The notes beneath the pieces are model-generated. The model made no database searches, was not told the origin of the DNA, and worked only from the letters and a program-made list of their open reading frames with translations. The translations under genes and the position numbers were made by a program. This document shows, piece after piece, positions 10,668-20,425 of a stretch of DNA of 64,000 nucleotides (the first letter of the stretch is position 1; every line of letters begins with the position of its first letter). The stretch comes from Salisapilia sapeloensis (Eukaryota > Oomycota > Peronosporomycetes > Peronosporales > Salisapiliaceae), in NCBI GenBank assembly GCA_023334545.1, contig JAADVB010000061.1, forward strand, positions 1 through 64,000, read 5' to 3'.

Positions 10668-11257
10668 CTACAACTCGCGGTACTCGGCGTCCTTCGGTCC
10701 ATTGTCTTCCGTGTCATCCTCCTTCTTTCCATCCTTTCGTGCATTCATAGCTGACTGCAAATGCTTATCCTTCCTGTTATGTATCAAAATCATTTAGCTC
10801 CAGTTTATCGAATGACGGATTCATGATCGTACCCGGCATTGGCCATCATAAGGTAGTTGCTGAGTCCTCGCACGGCACTATGATCCACATCCATTAGTTC
10901 CATCCTCATCAAGCATCCATCAGACAGATTAAAGGACTCCTGTAGCATACTTGGATTTGAGGTTCTCAATGCGTTCCGGATCTGTTTCGTCCTTGTGGTT
11001 TCTAAACTCCTTTCTCACAAGCTCTTTAATCGCTTCTCCTTTCTTACTCTACATATCCCATCATCTTAGTACACCAGCACGCCAATACATCTATCGAACG
11101 TACGGTGCCACCAATATGCTTGGCCAATCGCATGCAATCGCGATAAAGCTATCCATTTCCATCGAATCCGTTACATTCCATGGATACTAGAGAACAAGTA
11201 TCTCTAAGAAGGAACCTGCAATGTCGTTCGAGTCACTTGGTTCGCTGCTTGGGCCAT
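10668..11257 (-). CDS. LYR-motif (Complex1_LYR) mitochondrial protein
   Basis: Five short exons on the minus strand: 11257-11216, 11148-11104, 11048-10951, 10877-10833 and 10773-10668. The introns are 67, 55, 73 and 59 nt, and the product is 111 aa. The join of exons 1 and 2 creates the hallmark LYRDCMRLAKHIGG. Exon 3 adds the conserved basic/Phe segment ELVRKEFRNHKDETDPERIE, and exon 4 adds VRGLSNYLMMANAG. The last exon is a charged tail. LYR proteins bind the acyl-carrier protein and help assemble Fe-S enzymes or respiratory complexes; the exact subfamily is unclear. Every join keeps frame. Confidence 0.88.
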
Positions 11258-11309
11258 GCTCGTCACGTGTCCTGGGAGTACTGTCGTGACCAATTAATTC
11301 TTATGGGAG

Positions 11310-14300
11310 ATGAAAAATACGGTACTATCTTTCTTTCGATTGGATAAAAATAAACTCGTGTTTAACACGAACACGGGCACGATGTGGCCGAGACGCCAGC
11401 CTCCCAAGCCTTCTAACGGCGATAGAGGACATCTAGAGAAGAAGAAAGATGGTGTACATGATGCTGAATGGCTACGAAGAGCATATGACAAGACAAAAAG
11501 TAGTAAGATATTAAAACGGCCGAGAAAATCGACTGATACGGATGGTCTGGACACGAAACGAAAGCTATCGAGTGGACCGAACGTTGGGATTTCGATCGGA
11601 TGGAGTCAACCGCATAAGAAGGTAGATACGACTAAGCAGCAAAAGACTGAAGCAACGACAGAAGTGATAGAAAAGCAAGAGGAGGCTTTTGATCATGTCT
11701 TTGATGAAGTCTTCGGTCCATCCACTGCCAATCGTCAGTCCATTCATACAGAAGAAGAGGATACAGGTCTTCCGTCTGCATTTATCGAATTAAAAACTCC
11801 ACAGGCACAACCTAAAGCGGAAGAGAAGCAAGAAATCCCATCGACATCCACTAGTAATCACCAAGACGAATGGAGCTTTCAGTCTCCTGATGCACTCGAA
11901 CTAGACGTTTTCGATGCACCAATTAATACCCATAGCATATCCTCCTCTCTTCCGACACCAGACACAAACTACAAGACAGAAGGAAAGCATCAAGAAGTAA
12001 GCAATAACTTTGTTCGTCTGAATATGCGAAAGCGGATCAAAGGACGATCTGGAAACCCTCGCAAACTACCAGACTATCTCCGCTCTCGATCCAATGACAC
12101 TCCTCTCAATGATCCACAGGATCCTCTAGAAACTAATACCCAACCTTCTACCAATCGACAGGCTCCCCCCAAGCCTCTCCACGTCGAAGACCGCGTCGAT
12201 TTTATCGAAGAGTGTCTCGACGTTCTCCACAAGGTCGAAGCCTCTTCCTCTACTGTCGTCGAGAAACAGGGTTCTAAAGACCCAGAACCTCCGAAATGCC
12301 ATCACGGAAGTACATGCGAACGGCAGGAGGTGAAGAAGAAGAACAAGAACCACGGTCGAGTCTTCTTCTCCTGCCCGCTCGGTCGCTTCGAAGGTCGATG
12401 TGACTTCTTCTTGTGGGAAGATGATCATACCCAAGCTGCATTCGACAGTCTCCTATCTTCCTCTACGTTTGATTCGTTTGATTGTGTTCCTCTCGATCTC
12501 GAACTCCCTATCTCACAGCAGGAAGATGCTCTTCTCACCAACCTCCGCCTCGTATTTGGTCACAAAGACTTTCGTCCAGGACAGCACTGGGCCATCTCTC
12601 GTGTCTTGGAAAAGAAAGACACGATCCTCGTCCTTGCCACTGGCGCTGGTAAGTCGCTCACGTATCAACTCCCGAGTCTATTCCTTCCAGGCTTGACAGT
12701 CGTCATCTCTCCTCTCATTTCGCTCATGAACGATCAGATGAGTAACCTCCCTCCTGCCTTACGCGACCGATCTGCTGTCCTAGGTCGATCTTCAGTCGAT
12801 AAGACCGCTAGCAAGTCGGAAACTGCTCAAGTCATTCGAGACGTTGTTCGTGGCAAATTGAAACTCTTGTTCCTATCGCCTGAGAAAGCACTTACAAGAG
12901 GTGTTCAGCAGCTACTTAGTCGCATTCGTCTCTCTCTCGTCTGTGTCGATGAAGCGCACTGTGTATCCGAGTGGTCCCACCACTTTCGTCCGAGTTACTT
13001 GCGTCTCCAATCTGCTCTCTTCCCCATGGCAGAACGTTTACTAGCTCTTACAGCTACTGCATCGAAAAGGGTTGTACAGGACCTCCTAACACACTTTCGT
13101 ACATGTACTAGTACAGATGATAGCAACAAAGTTCTCCGTCTTCCATGGCAACGATCGAACTTGCAGTTACAAGTACTCCGCGTCGATTCGGATGAACATA
13201 AAGTCCAAGAGCTATGTCGTCTCTTGTCGAGATCTACTGGCGCAACCATCGTGTATGTTCATCAGCAACGACATGCAGAGGAACTAGCTGCCTGTCTCGA
13301 GCAACAATTGGATGTCAAAGGATGGAAGAAGGCGATCGGGAGCTACCATGCTGGTATGGATGCAGCAACGAAAGAAAAGGTTCGAACGAAATTCTTGCGT
13401 GGTCGACTGCGCGTCGTCGTAGCAACGATTGCGTTTGGTATGGGGATTGATAAAGCCAACGTCCGGACGGTCGTTCACTATCATCTTCCTTTCTCCGTCG
13501 AGCATTACGTCCAACAGATTGGACGTGCTGGACGAGATGGAAAAGATGCTCGAGCGGTGTTATTTCTCTTAGCTTCAGACGTTCGTGTCTATCGATCTCT
13601 AGTCTTTGCGAATTCGATGGACGAGATGCAACTACATAAGCTCTTGTCTCTAGTCTTTACATGTGCCTTAGAATCGAATGTCGGGTGTGTCGTGCAGAAT
13701 AAAAGGGAGACGTATGTGACGATAAGTCAAGAGCAAGTCATGCAACGAGTAGATATGAAAGCAGCATCCGTCGAGACGTTTCTAACTTTGCTATCACTCA
13801 AGTCATGGGAGAATGGTGTACAGATAAAGCTTCTACCAGCATCTTCGACACGATGTCGTATCGTCATGAACGAGAATGAACAGAGGAAGGTCGCGTGCGG
13901 ACAGAATGTAGAGACTGCAGCGCTAATAAGTCGGATGGAAGAGATGATAGTTAGTAGACAGGTACAGGATGCGACGGTCGACATGCATGTTGAAGGGTAT
14001 TTACGACAACGGATCCTAGATTTCCATGTTGGAGAGATGGCTGACGCTATGAAAGAATGGGAAGACGATGCGATCGATGTGAAAGAACGCCGGTTGCTCC
14101 AGCGATTGAGAGACTGCCAGTTTGTAGGCGTAGTGCATCGTGTTGATCTATCATGTTTAAGTTTCCGTCTCCAAGTCCGCTACCCAGAAGATGTAGAACC
14201 GTCTTCTTTAGTCCATAGCACGGCCCAGTGGCTGTATGCAAAGCACAAGGAACTAGAAAAACTACAAGTAGATAGACTCGAGGTCTTGTATTCTGCCTTG

Positions 14301-14690
14301 GACGCTTCCTCCATGGCTTGTTCATCCATAACAGACGAAAACGAGCGGGTGCTTAAGGCAGAAGAGCTGCATACATGTCTGACTGCTTACTTTGATGACA
14401 CAGAAGTCGTCTCAAAAGATGCTCGGAAGGAGGTGATGAAAAGTGTTCTCGATCCATTCACGCCAGACGTCTTGGATGCCATCCAGTCGGACATCCAGAC
14501 TGTATTGACGGAAGAGGCGAGTGAAGAATGGACTGCCCATGGCGTCGCGAAAATTTTTCACGGTCTCACAAGTCCGCAACATCCTGCGAAACAGTGGGGA
14601 AGCCATCGATTCTGGCGTAAATATGCGAACGTTGCGTTCGAACAGGTTGTGCAAGTAGCAGATCAAGTACTCCGATCGAAAGTAGAGTAG
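11310..14690 (+). CDS. RECQL4: RecQ4-type DNA helicase with a GRF zinc finger
   Basis: Up to 1126 aa, single exon. The ATG at 11382 (MWPRRQPPK) is a likely alternative start, because a GATTGGATAAAAA promoter-like element lies inside the longer reading frame at 11338. A GRF-type zinc finger sits at about residues 328-375 (CHHGSTC...FFSC...GRCDFFLW). The helicase core begins near residue 412, with Walker A ATGAGKS, DEAH box VDEAHCVSEW, ALTATA, and motif VI QQIGRAGRDG. Near the C terminus, VAKIFHGLTSP...FWRKY matches vertebrate RECQL4 and argues against the WRN, BLM or RECQ5 groups. Expected to act in the nucleus in replication initiation and repair. No clear Sld2-like N terminus is visible. Confidence 0.9.
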   Translation: MKNTVLSFFRLDKNKLVFNTNTGTMWPRRQPPKPSNGDRGHLEKKKDGVHDAEWLRRAYDKTKSSKILKRPRKSTDTDGLDTKRKLSSGPNVGISIGWSQPHKKVDTTKQQKTEATTEVIEKQEEAFDHVFDEVFGPSTANRQSIHTEEEDTGLPSAFIELKTPQAQPKAEEKQEIPSTSTSNHQDEWSFQSPDALELDVFDAPINTHSISSSLPTPDTNYKTEGKHQEVSNNFVRLNMRKRIKGRSGNPRKLPDYLRSRSNDTPLNDPQDPLETNTQPSTNRQAPPKPLHVEDRVDFIEECLDVLHKVEASSSTVVEKQGSKDPEPPKCHHGSTCERQEVKKKNKNHGRVFFSCPLGRFEGRCDFFLWEDDHTQAAFDSLLSSSTFDSFDCVPLDLELPISQQEDALLTNLRLVFGHKDFRPGQHWAISRVLEKKDTILVLATGAGKSLTYQLPSLFLPGLTVVISPLISLMNDQMSNLPPALRDRSAVLGRSSVDKTASKSETAQVIRDVVRGKLKLLFLSPEKALTRGVQQLLSRIRLSLVCVDEAHCVSEWSHHFRPSYLRLQSALFPMAERLLALTATASKRVVQDLLTHFRTCTSTDDSNKVLRLPWQRSNLQLQVLRVDSDEHKVQELCRLLSRSTGATIVYVHQQRHAEELAACLEQQLDVKGWKKAIGSYHAGMDAATKEKVRTKFLRGRLRVVVATIAFGMGIDKANVRTVVHYHLPFSVEHYVQQIGRAGRDGKDARAVLFLLASDVRVYRSLVFANSMDEMQLHKLLSLVFTCALESNVGCVVQNKRETYVTISQEQVMQRVDMKAASVETFLTLLSLKSWENGVQIKLLPASSTRCRIVMNENEQRKVACGQNVETAALISRMEEMIVSRQVQDATVDMHVEGYLRQRILDFHVGEMADAMKEWEDDAIDVKERRLLQRLRDCQFVGVVHRVDLSCLSFRLQVRYPEDVEPSSLVHSTAQWLYAKHKELEKLQVDRLEVLYSALDASSMACSSITDENERVLKAEELHTCLTAYFDDTEVVSKDARKEVMKSVLDPFTPDVLDAIQSDIQTVLTEEASEEWTAHGVAKIFHGLTSPQHPAKQWGSHRFWRKYANVAFEQVVQVADQVLRSKVE
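11338..11350 (+). promoter_or_regulatory. GATTGGATAAAAA element before the likely RecQ4 start
   Basis: Same extended inverted CCAAT motif as at 6438 and 38415. It lies about 30 bases upstream of the ATG at 11382 but inside the longer open frame, which supports the shorter start. Confidence 0.4.
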
Positions 14691-14762
14691 ATTAAAGCAC
14701 GAATACATTTTCTGAGGAGTGGCCGACATAAGATTACTACAAACTACATTTCTGTCGTCCTC

Positions 14763-15650
14763 TCATGATGCCTCCGGTGTCTCCATCGACTTGTCTTCGT
14801 ATACACCGCGCTCTTGTTTCTCTTCTATCTCGCTCGCAAGAGACGTATGTGATGGAAGACCAGCTATCTCCAGTCGAGCATCACGCTTACCAGCTACTCG
14901 ATGACTGTCGCGTCTGTGAGTTTCCATAAACCCATGGACGAGTGTCGAGTGGCTAGCAGTGTAGTGCATACGTAGCTGCCGGTACTCTCGCTCGCTCAGG
15001 CAGCTCGCGACTTTACGCAGCGTACTCAACTCCACGACGGACTCGAGACTAGCATCCGCGGTGCTAGCGCTATCATACCCCTCTTCATCCGTACTGGAGC
15101 TCATCTCTTGCGGATGGTAGACGACGTCCCAATGCCTCGTAGCTTGGCCTAGCTGTCCACAGCTCGACGTCGAGTTAAGGAGAGGACGTCCGTCCATTGA
15201 AAACGCATCTCGACCACTCTCACGAGGATTCCTGACGCCATATCCGGCGACGTCAAAGAAGGTTTCCAGAGTAGACATGAGGTGGAAACCTATCGCGACA
15301 TGCTGTTCTTGCTGGACCGCTTGGACACACGCAAGTGCTTGTACGAGAAACTGATTAAGCGCAAGTGTCCGTTGCTCAATTACACGCTTGGACCTGGATC
15401 CGAAAAGATGTCGCTTGGGAAATTGCTTGTATAGGAACGGAAATTGTTCCTGCCATGACGTTCCTGTCGCTTGGACTTGATCGATCCTTATCGTCAGTTT
15501 ATCTCGTAGCTCACAAAAGTCCGTAAAGCACCTTCGTACATGCCACGCTTGATCCGTTCGTTCATTCTCGACACGTAAGACGTAGACAGTGGATGGTTTA
15601 ATCGCAAGAGCTGATGAGATCGTAGCAGACAGAAATGGCACGACGTTCAT
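14763..15650 (-). CDS. PX-domain protein
   Basis: 295 aa, single exon. Residues ~20-125 look like a PX (phosphoinositide-binding) domain: YVLRVENERTDQAWHVRRCFTDFCELRD, a Pro-containing segment FPFLYKQFPKRHLFG, and the basic helix RSKRVIEQRTLALNQFL. The remainder is Ser-rich and acidic, with a possible C-terminal helical region. PX proteins usually bind PI3P on endosomes, so a sorting role is inferred. The stop lies 72 bases from the RecQ4 stop (convergent). Confidence 0.8.
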   Translation of the reverse strand: MNVVPFLSATISSALAIKPSTVYVLRVENERTDQAWHVRRCFTDFCELRDKLTIRIDQVQATGTSWQEQFPFLYKQFPKRHLFGSRSKRVIEQRTLALNQFLVQALACVQAVQQEQHVAIGFHLMSTLETFFDVAGYGVRNPRESGRDAFSMDGRPLLNSTSSCGQLGQATRHWDVVYHPQEMSSSTDEEGYDSASTADASLESVVELSTLRKVASCLSEREYRQLRMHYTASHSTLVHGFMETHRRDSHRVAGKRDARLEIAGLPSHTSLASEIEEKQERGVYEDKSMETPEAS

Positions 15651-16015
15651 GCTTGATGTAGCTTGGTGGTAGTGAAACTCGAAATGACGTTGTACGCACC
15701 TTTACATGCTCTTCGAAGGATAGAAAGAAAGTTGCGAGTCTTCCATAAACACTCGTACTCGTCTAGTAGATCGACATGAATATAAAAAAGCACGAGTATA
15801 CAGTTCTACTAGACTATCCAACAAGGTCGGACATGATCCACTACGAAAGATACAGACCTACTTTCCCATGCACACGTCCACTATCTTGATAAAGAGCTAA
15901 GTAAACAAGTCGATGGGAAGAAGAAAAGATGGAGAATTGATTCAAAGGTCGGCGTGACTGCCTCCAAACGGTTTCGTCCATTGTCCTCTCGCGTCCTTGG
16001 TCATACGCTGCTTGT
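15651..16015. other. Intergenic region
   Basis: Lies between the PX-gene start and the adenylosuccinate synthetase stop, with both genes on the minus strand. A TATAAAAAA stretch occurs near 15780. No gene recognised. Confidence 0.6.
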
Positions 16016-17638
<1,623 letters not shown>

Positions 17639-17654
17639 CTACATATAATACCAC

Positions 17655-17778
17655 CATATCTTTTGTCAAACGAGACAATTCCCAGTACTGTCATATCATA
17701 TGTTAAACGAGACAATTGAAGAGCTATGGTTGGATTCTATATAGATTGCCACGGTGATATGCTCAACGAGACAGATGG
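17655..17778. promoter_or_regulatory. Three spaced repeats containing AACGAGACA upstream of ADSS
   Basis: Copies start at 17655 and 17692 and share CATATC, then TGTYAAACGAGACAATT. A weaker third copy at 17755 has GATATGCTCAACGAGACAG. They lie 70-190 bases upstream of the leftward ADSS start, so they are candidate binding sites for a regulator. They also fall in the 3' flank of the next gene. Confidence 0.5.
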
Positions 17779-17824
17779 GAAGGAAGGATACGGATTGAAG
17801 TAGTTGGTAGTTGGTAGGAGAGTA

Positions 17825-19303
17825 CTAGGAGAGAAAGGTGGCGCGAACAGCGTCCGGGACGTCGATGCGGAGGTCTGCGGCCATGGTGTCTTGACCGACG
17901 TCTCGACGGCAGCTCCATCCGCCGTCGTTCTTGGCGTCGTAGCGACTGTGCAGGGCTTCAAGCGTGGCGAGGAGACTTGCGGGGGCTTTGCTCTGCTCAG
18001 CAATGTCGAGCACAGGGCCATATCCGATCGAATCGGCTGGATCGAGGCCGTGGGAAGAGCTGTTGAACCCTAGAATGTTCGAACCGCTACTTTGTCCTAG
18101 CTTAACGATCTCTTCCATCGCCGCCCACTCGCCCACTCGTGCCAACGTCAACAAGAGCGAGTACAAGTATCGTTTATCATCTATCTGGAACGTCTGTCGT
18201 AACGCGGATGGTTTCGCCGACAGCCTCTCGTCCTTAATCTGCGCTCGCTTATCTTCCTTGCGATGATACAGGAAGCAGTAGAGGAGAAAGCGGCGCATAG
18301 GCATGCCCAGCACATTCTGCCGCGGGTACGTCGTCCACACAGGATCCATACTCAGTCTCTTGATATTCGCCTGTAGTGCTTCCTGCCACTGTCGCTGCGT
18401 CTCTGGCGTCGCAGCATCCAGCACCAGTCCTTCCGGACCATCTCCGATCTGGAGGCAGTACGGACGCTTGCTAAACTTGCCAGAGTAGTCAAACTTACTT
18501 ACAGGTAGATTCCGTACGAGCCGAACGTTTCCTTTCTGCCTTTTATCCATGAACGGATTCTTATGATGTTTCTGCAATCGCTCTGCATCGTGTTTGGTAT
18601 AGATGAGCTCCGTCGCATCGAGTTGAAAGTACCTCATGCGCCAATTCGCTTGGAGCGTATTCACCTTGCGTGAACGTTTATCCAAGTACCCAGACTTAAA
18701 GACTGCTGGTGGTGCTGCATCTGCATCCTGTTTCTCTGTCGTTAGCTGTAGTTCACTTAGTTGCATGTACTCAGCAAGAGATTCCATGACCCACGGAGGG
18801 ATACGATGTCGATAGTGTTCTAAGATCGCAGCGACTTCCACAGCGACCGAGAGAGATTGTTCAATCGATCGTTCACGTAGGACTAGAGATAATAGTAAAG
18901 ACGCTAGATCTTCATATCGGCGTGTAGCGAGGAAGAGATCGAGGGTTCCTCGTAGCGCATCAAGCGAAATCCGATCGTTGTTCACGATACAGAGCTCCGA
19001 CTGGTACGCAATCCAGTGATCCATGGCTACATGTGTACGTGAGAGTTCTTGATGAAACACTGCAGGCGCCATGGTGTGATACAGGAACAGTAGTACGTCC
19101 ATAATGACGCCAGAGCACCCGGTCGCTTCGGCTGCACGAAGGAGGTGCGCCTTGGCCCGGAGAGATCGTAGATTAAGTGTGTAGAGGTCAGCATAGTCAT
19201 ATACGAGAGGGGTGTCATCTAGCTGATTATCAGCGTCTTCGAGCCCCAAGTGCCGACGCAAGAGCTGCGCCACGACCGCATCCGGGTCTGTCTCCTTGGA
19301 CAT
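17825..19303 (-). CDS. PH-domain protein with SPE-39/VIPAS39-like flanks
   Basis: 492 aa, single exon. A PH domain is visible at about residues 205-320 (FKSGYLDKRSRK...WRMRYFQL, then YCLQIGDG and a C-terminal helix with the conserved Trp, RQWQEAL). The helical region before it (VLLFLYHTMAPAVFHQELSRTHVAMDHWIAY) resembles the Vps16-C-like domain of SPE-39/VIPAS39, and the C-terminal part (YGPVLDIAEQSKAP) also fits. VIPAS39 works with VPS33B in endolysosomal sorting. The PH call is firm. The SPE-39 relationship is by eye only, and the PH insertion would be an unusual architecture. Confidence 0.75.
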   Translation of the reverse strand: MSKETDPDAVVAQLLRRHLGLEDADNQLDDTPLVYDYADLYTLNLRSLRAKAHLLRAAEATGCSGVIMDVLLFLYHTMAPAVFHQELSRTHVAMDHWIAYQSELCIVNNDRISLDALRGTLDLFLATRRYEDLASLLLSLVLRERSIEQSLSVAVEVAAILEHYRHRIPPWVMESLAEYMQLSELQLTTEKQDADAAPPAVFKSGYLDKRSRKVNTLQANWRMRYFQLDATELIYTKHDAERLQKHHKNPFMDKRQKGNVRLVRNLPVSKFDYSGKFSKRPYCLQIGDGPEGLVLDAATPETQRQWQEALQANIKRLSMDPVWTTYPRQNVLGMPMRRFLLYCFLYHRKEDKRAQIKDERLSAKPSALRQTFQIDDKRYLYSLLLTLARVGEWAAMEEIVKLGQSSGSNILGFNSSSHGLDPADSIGYGPVLDIAEQSKAPASLLATLEALHSRYDAKNDGGWSCRRDVGQDTMAADLRIDVPDAVRATFLS

Positions 19304-19386
19304 GTTTCTTTCTTGTCATGCCCATACAAATACATATACAAATTTCATCGCGTTGTATTGGAATTATATTGAAAAATCTATTCGAG

Positions 19387-19760
19387 ATGGAGCGACAGTT
19401 TAAGATCAAAGTCGGGACGCTACGTCGGTACGTCTGGACTTTAAGTAGACTGTAGACGTAGATGCTGATGAAAGTGGTAGTGTTAGCAAGGATTTGGAGT
19501 ATTATGTGAAAGAGCGAAAGGAGCAGCAGGACCGGATTGATCGGATGAGGCAGGAAGGGGCGGACGAGTATGATATCAAAAAGCAGGAAGAAGTGCTTGC
19601 AGAGACCGATACGATGCTACCGGAAAGCCAGACGAGACTGCATGATACTGTGCGTGATGTCACAGCGTTTTTGCAGGATAATAATGAAGAGATTCAGGAT
19701 GAAGAGCTCAAGCAGCAAGCGCAAGCATTGGTAGAGGCCGCACAGACTTTGCTCAAGTAG
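19387..19760 (+). CDS. TBCA: Tubulin-specific chaperone A (TBCA)
   Basis: 106 aa from two exons, 19387-19427 and 19481-19760, with a 53-nt intron. The joined N terminus MERQFKIKVGTLRRVSKDLEYY and the central EYDIKKQEEVLAETDTMLP match cofactor A (the family has YDIKKQ.EIL.E...MIP). It is all-helical and rich in Glu/Gln. It captures beta-tubulin released by CCT and passes it into the tubulin-folding pathway in the cytosol. Gamma-tubulin is encoded further along the window. Confidence 0.93.
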
Positions 19761-20425
19761 ACTTTACTAGCTTATAAGGAACATGCTATTCTTTCTCTCC
19801 CAACTTTGTATCAATAAGCTCTACTGGCTATTGGATATCCTGTGAATTTTTGTTGGAGGACAATGTCTTGGCTTACTTGTGGTCATGCAGATGATCATCT
19901 TATTACTTGGTAGCTCTAACATACCAGTGCTTGTGGGAGCCTGGCTTCTCACTGCTTCATCAATAATGACTAGCCAGAATGTGTTCAATTAATGGGTACT
20001 GGGCTCCTTTAGGATGAATTCGCAGCGGAAGGAAGAGATCACGCATGACTCAATCTTAAACGCGCCGGCGACGACGATCAATGACTCCTGAGTGGAGGAC
20101 CTTGCATGCTCAATAAGACTTTCGTTTAGCAATAGATGGGGCTCTTTAATATCAGCAGTCGACTTTACCCGTGAAGACACATACCCAAGTTTCCAATCAC
20201 AAGATACAAGATACGGAGACAGGATATCTACTTCCATGGTATCTACGACTACTGCTTCTCATTAGATCAAGTTCTTGACCTCTCTCAGCATTATTTCATT
20301 AAACGAGTGGATCTAATCTAGTGGTAAAGCTTCCCTCAGTTATAATGATAAAGTTGCAAGAGATGAAACGCCTTCGATGCAACGTCTTTTGGAAGCTCTA
20401 ATCATCAAATGGGCCGTTCGTCGAC
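19761..20425. other. Intergenic region, no confident gene
   Basis: About 665 bases. An ATG-initiated 82-codon ORF on the minus strand (20237-19989) has no recognisable features, and no splice-joined gene was found. It contains the kelch-gene promoter. Confidence 0.5.

Noticed and set aside
19989-20237. 82-codon minus-strand ORF starting with ATG
   Set aside because: No recognisable motif, no splice continuation, ordinary intergenic composition. Kept only as a remark on the intergenic region.
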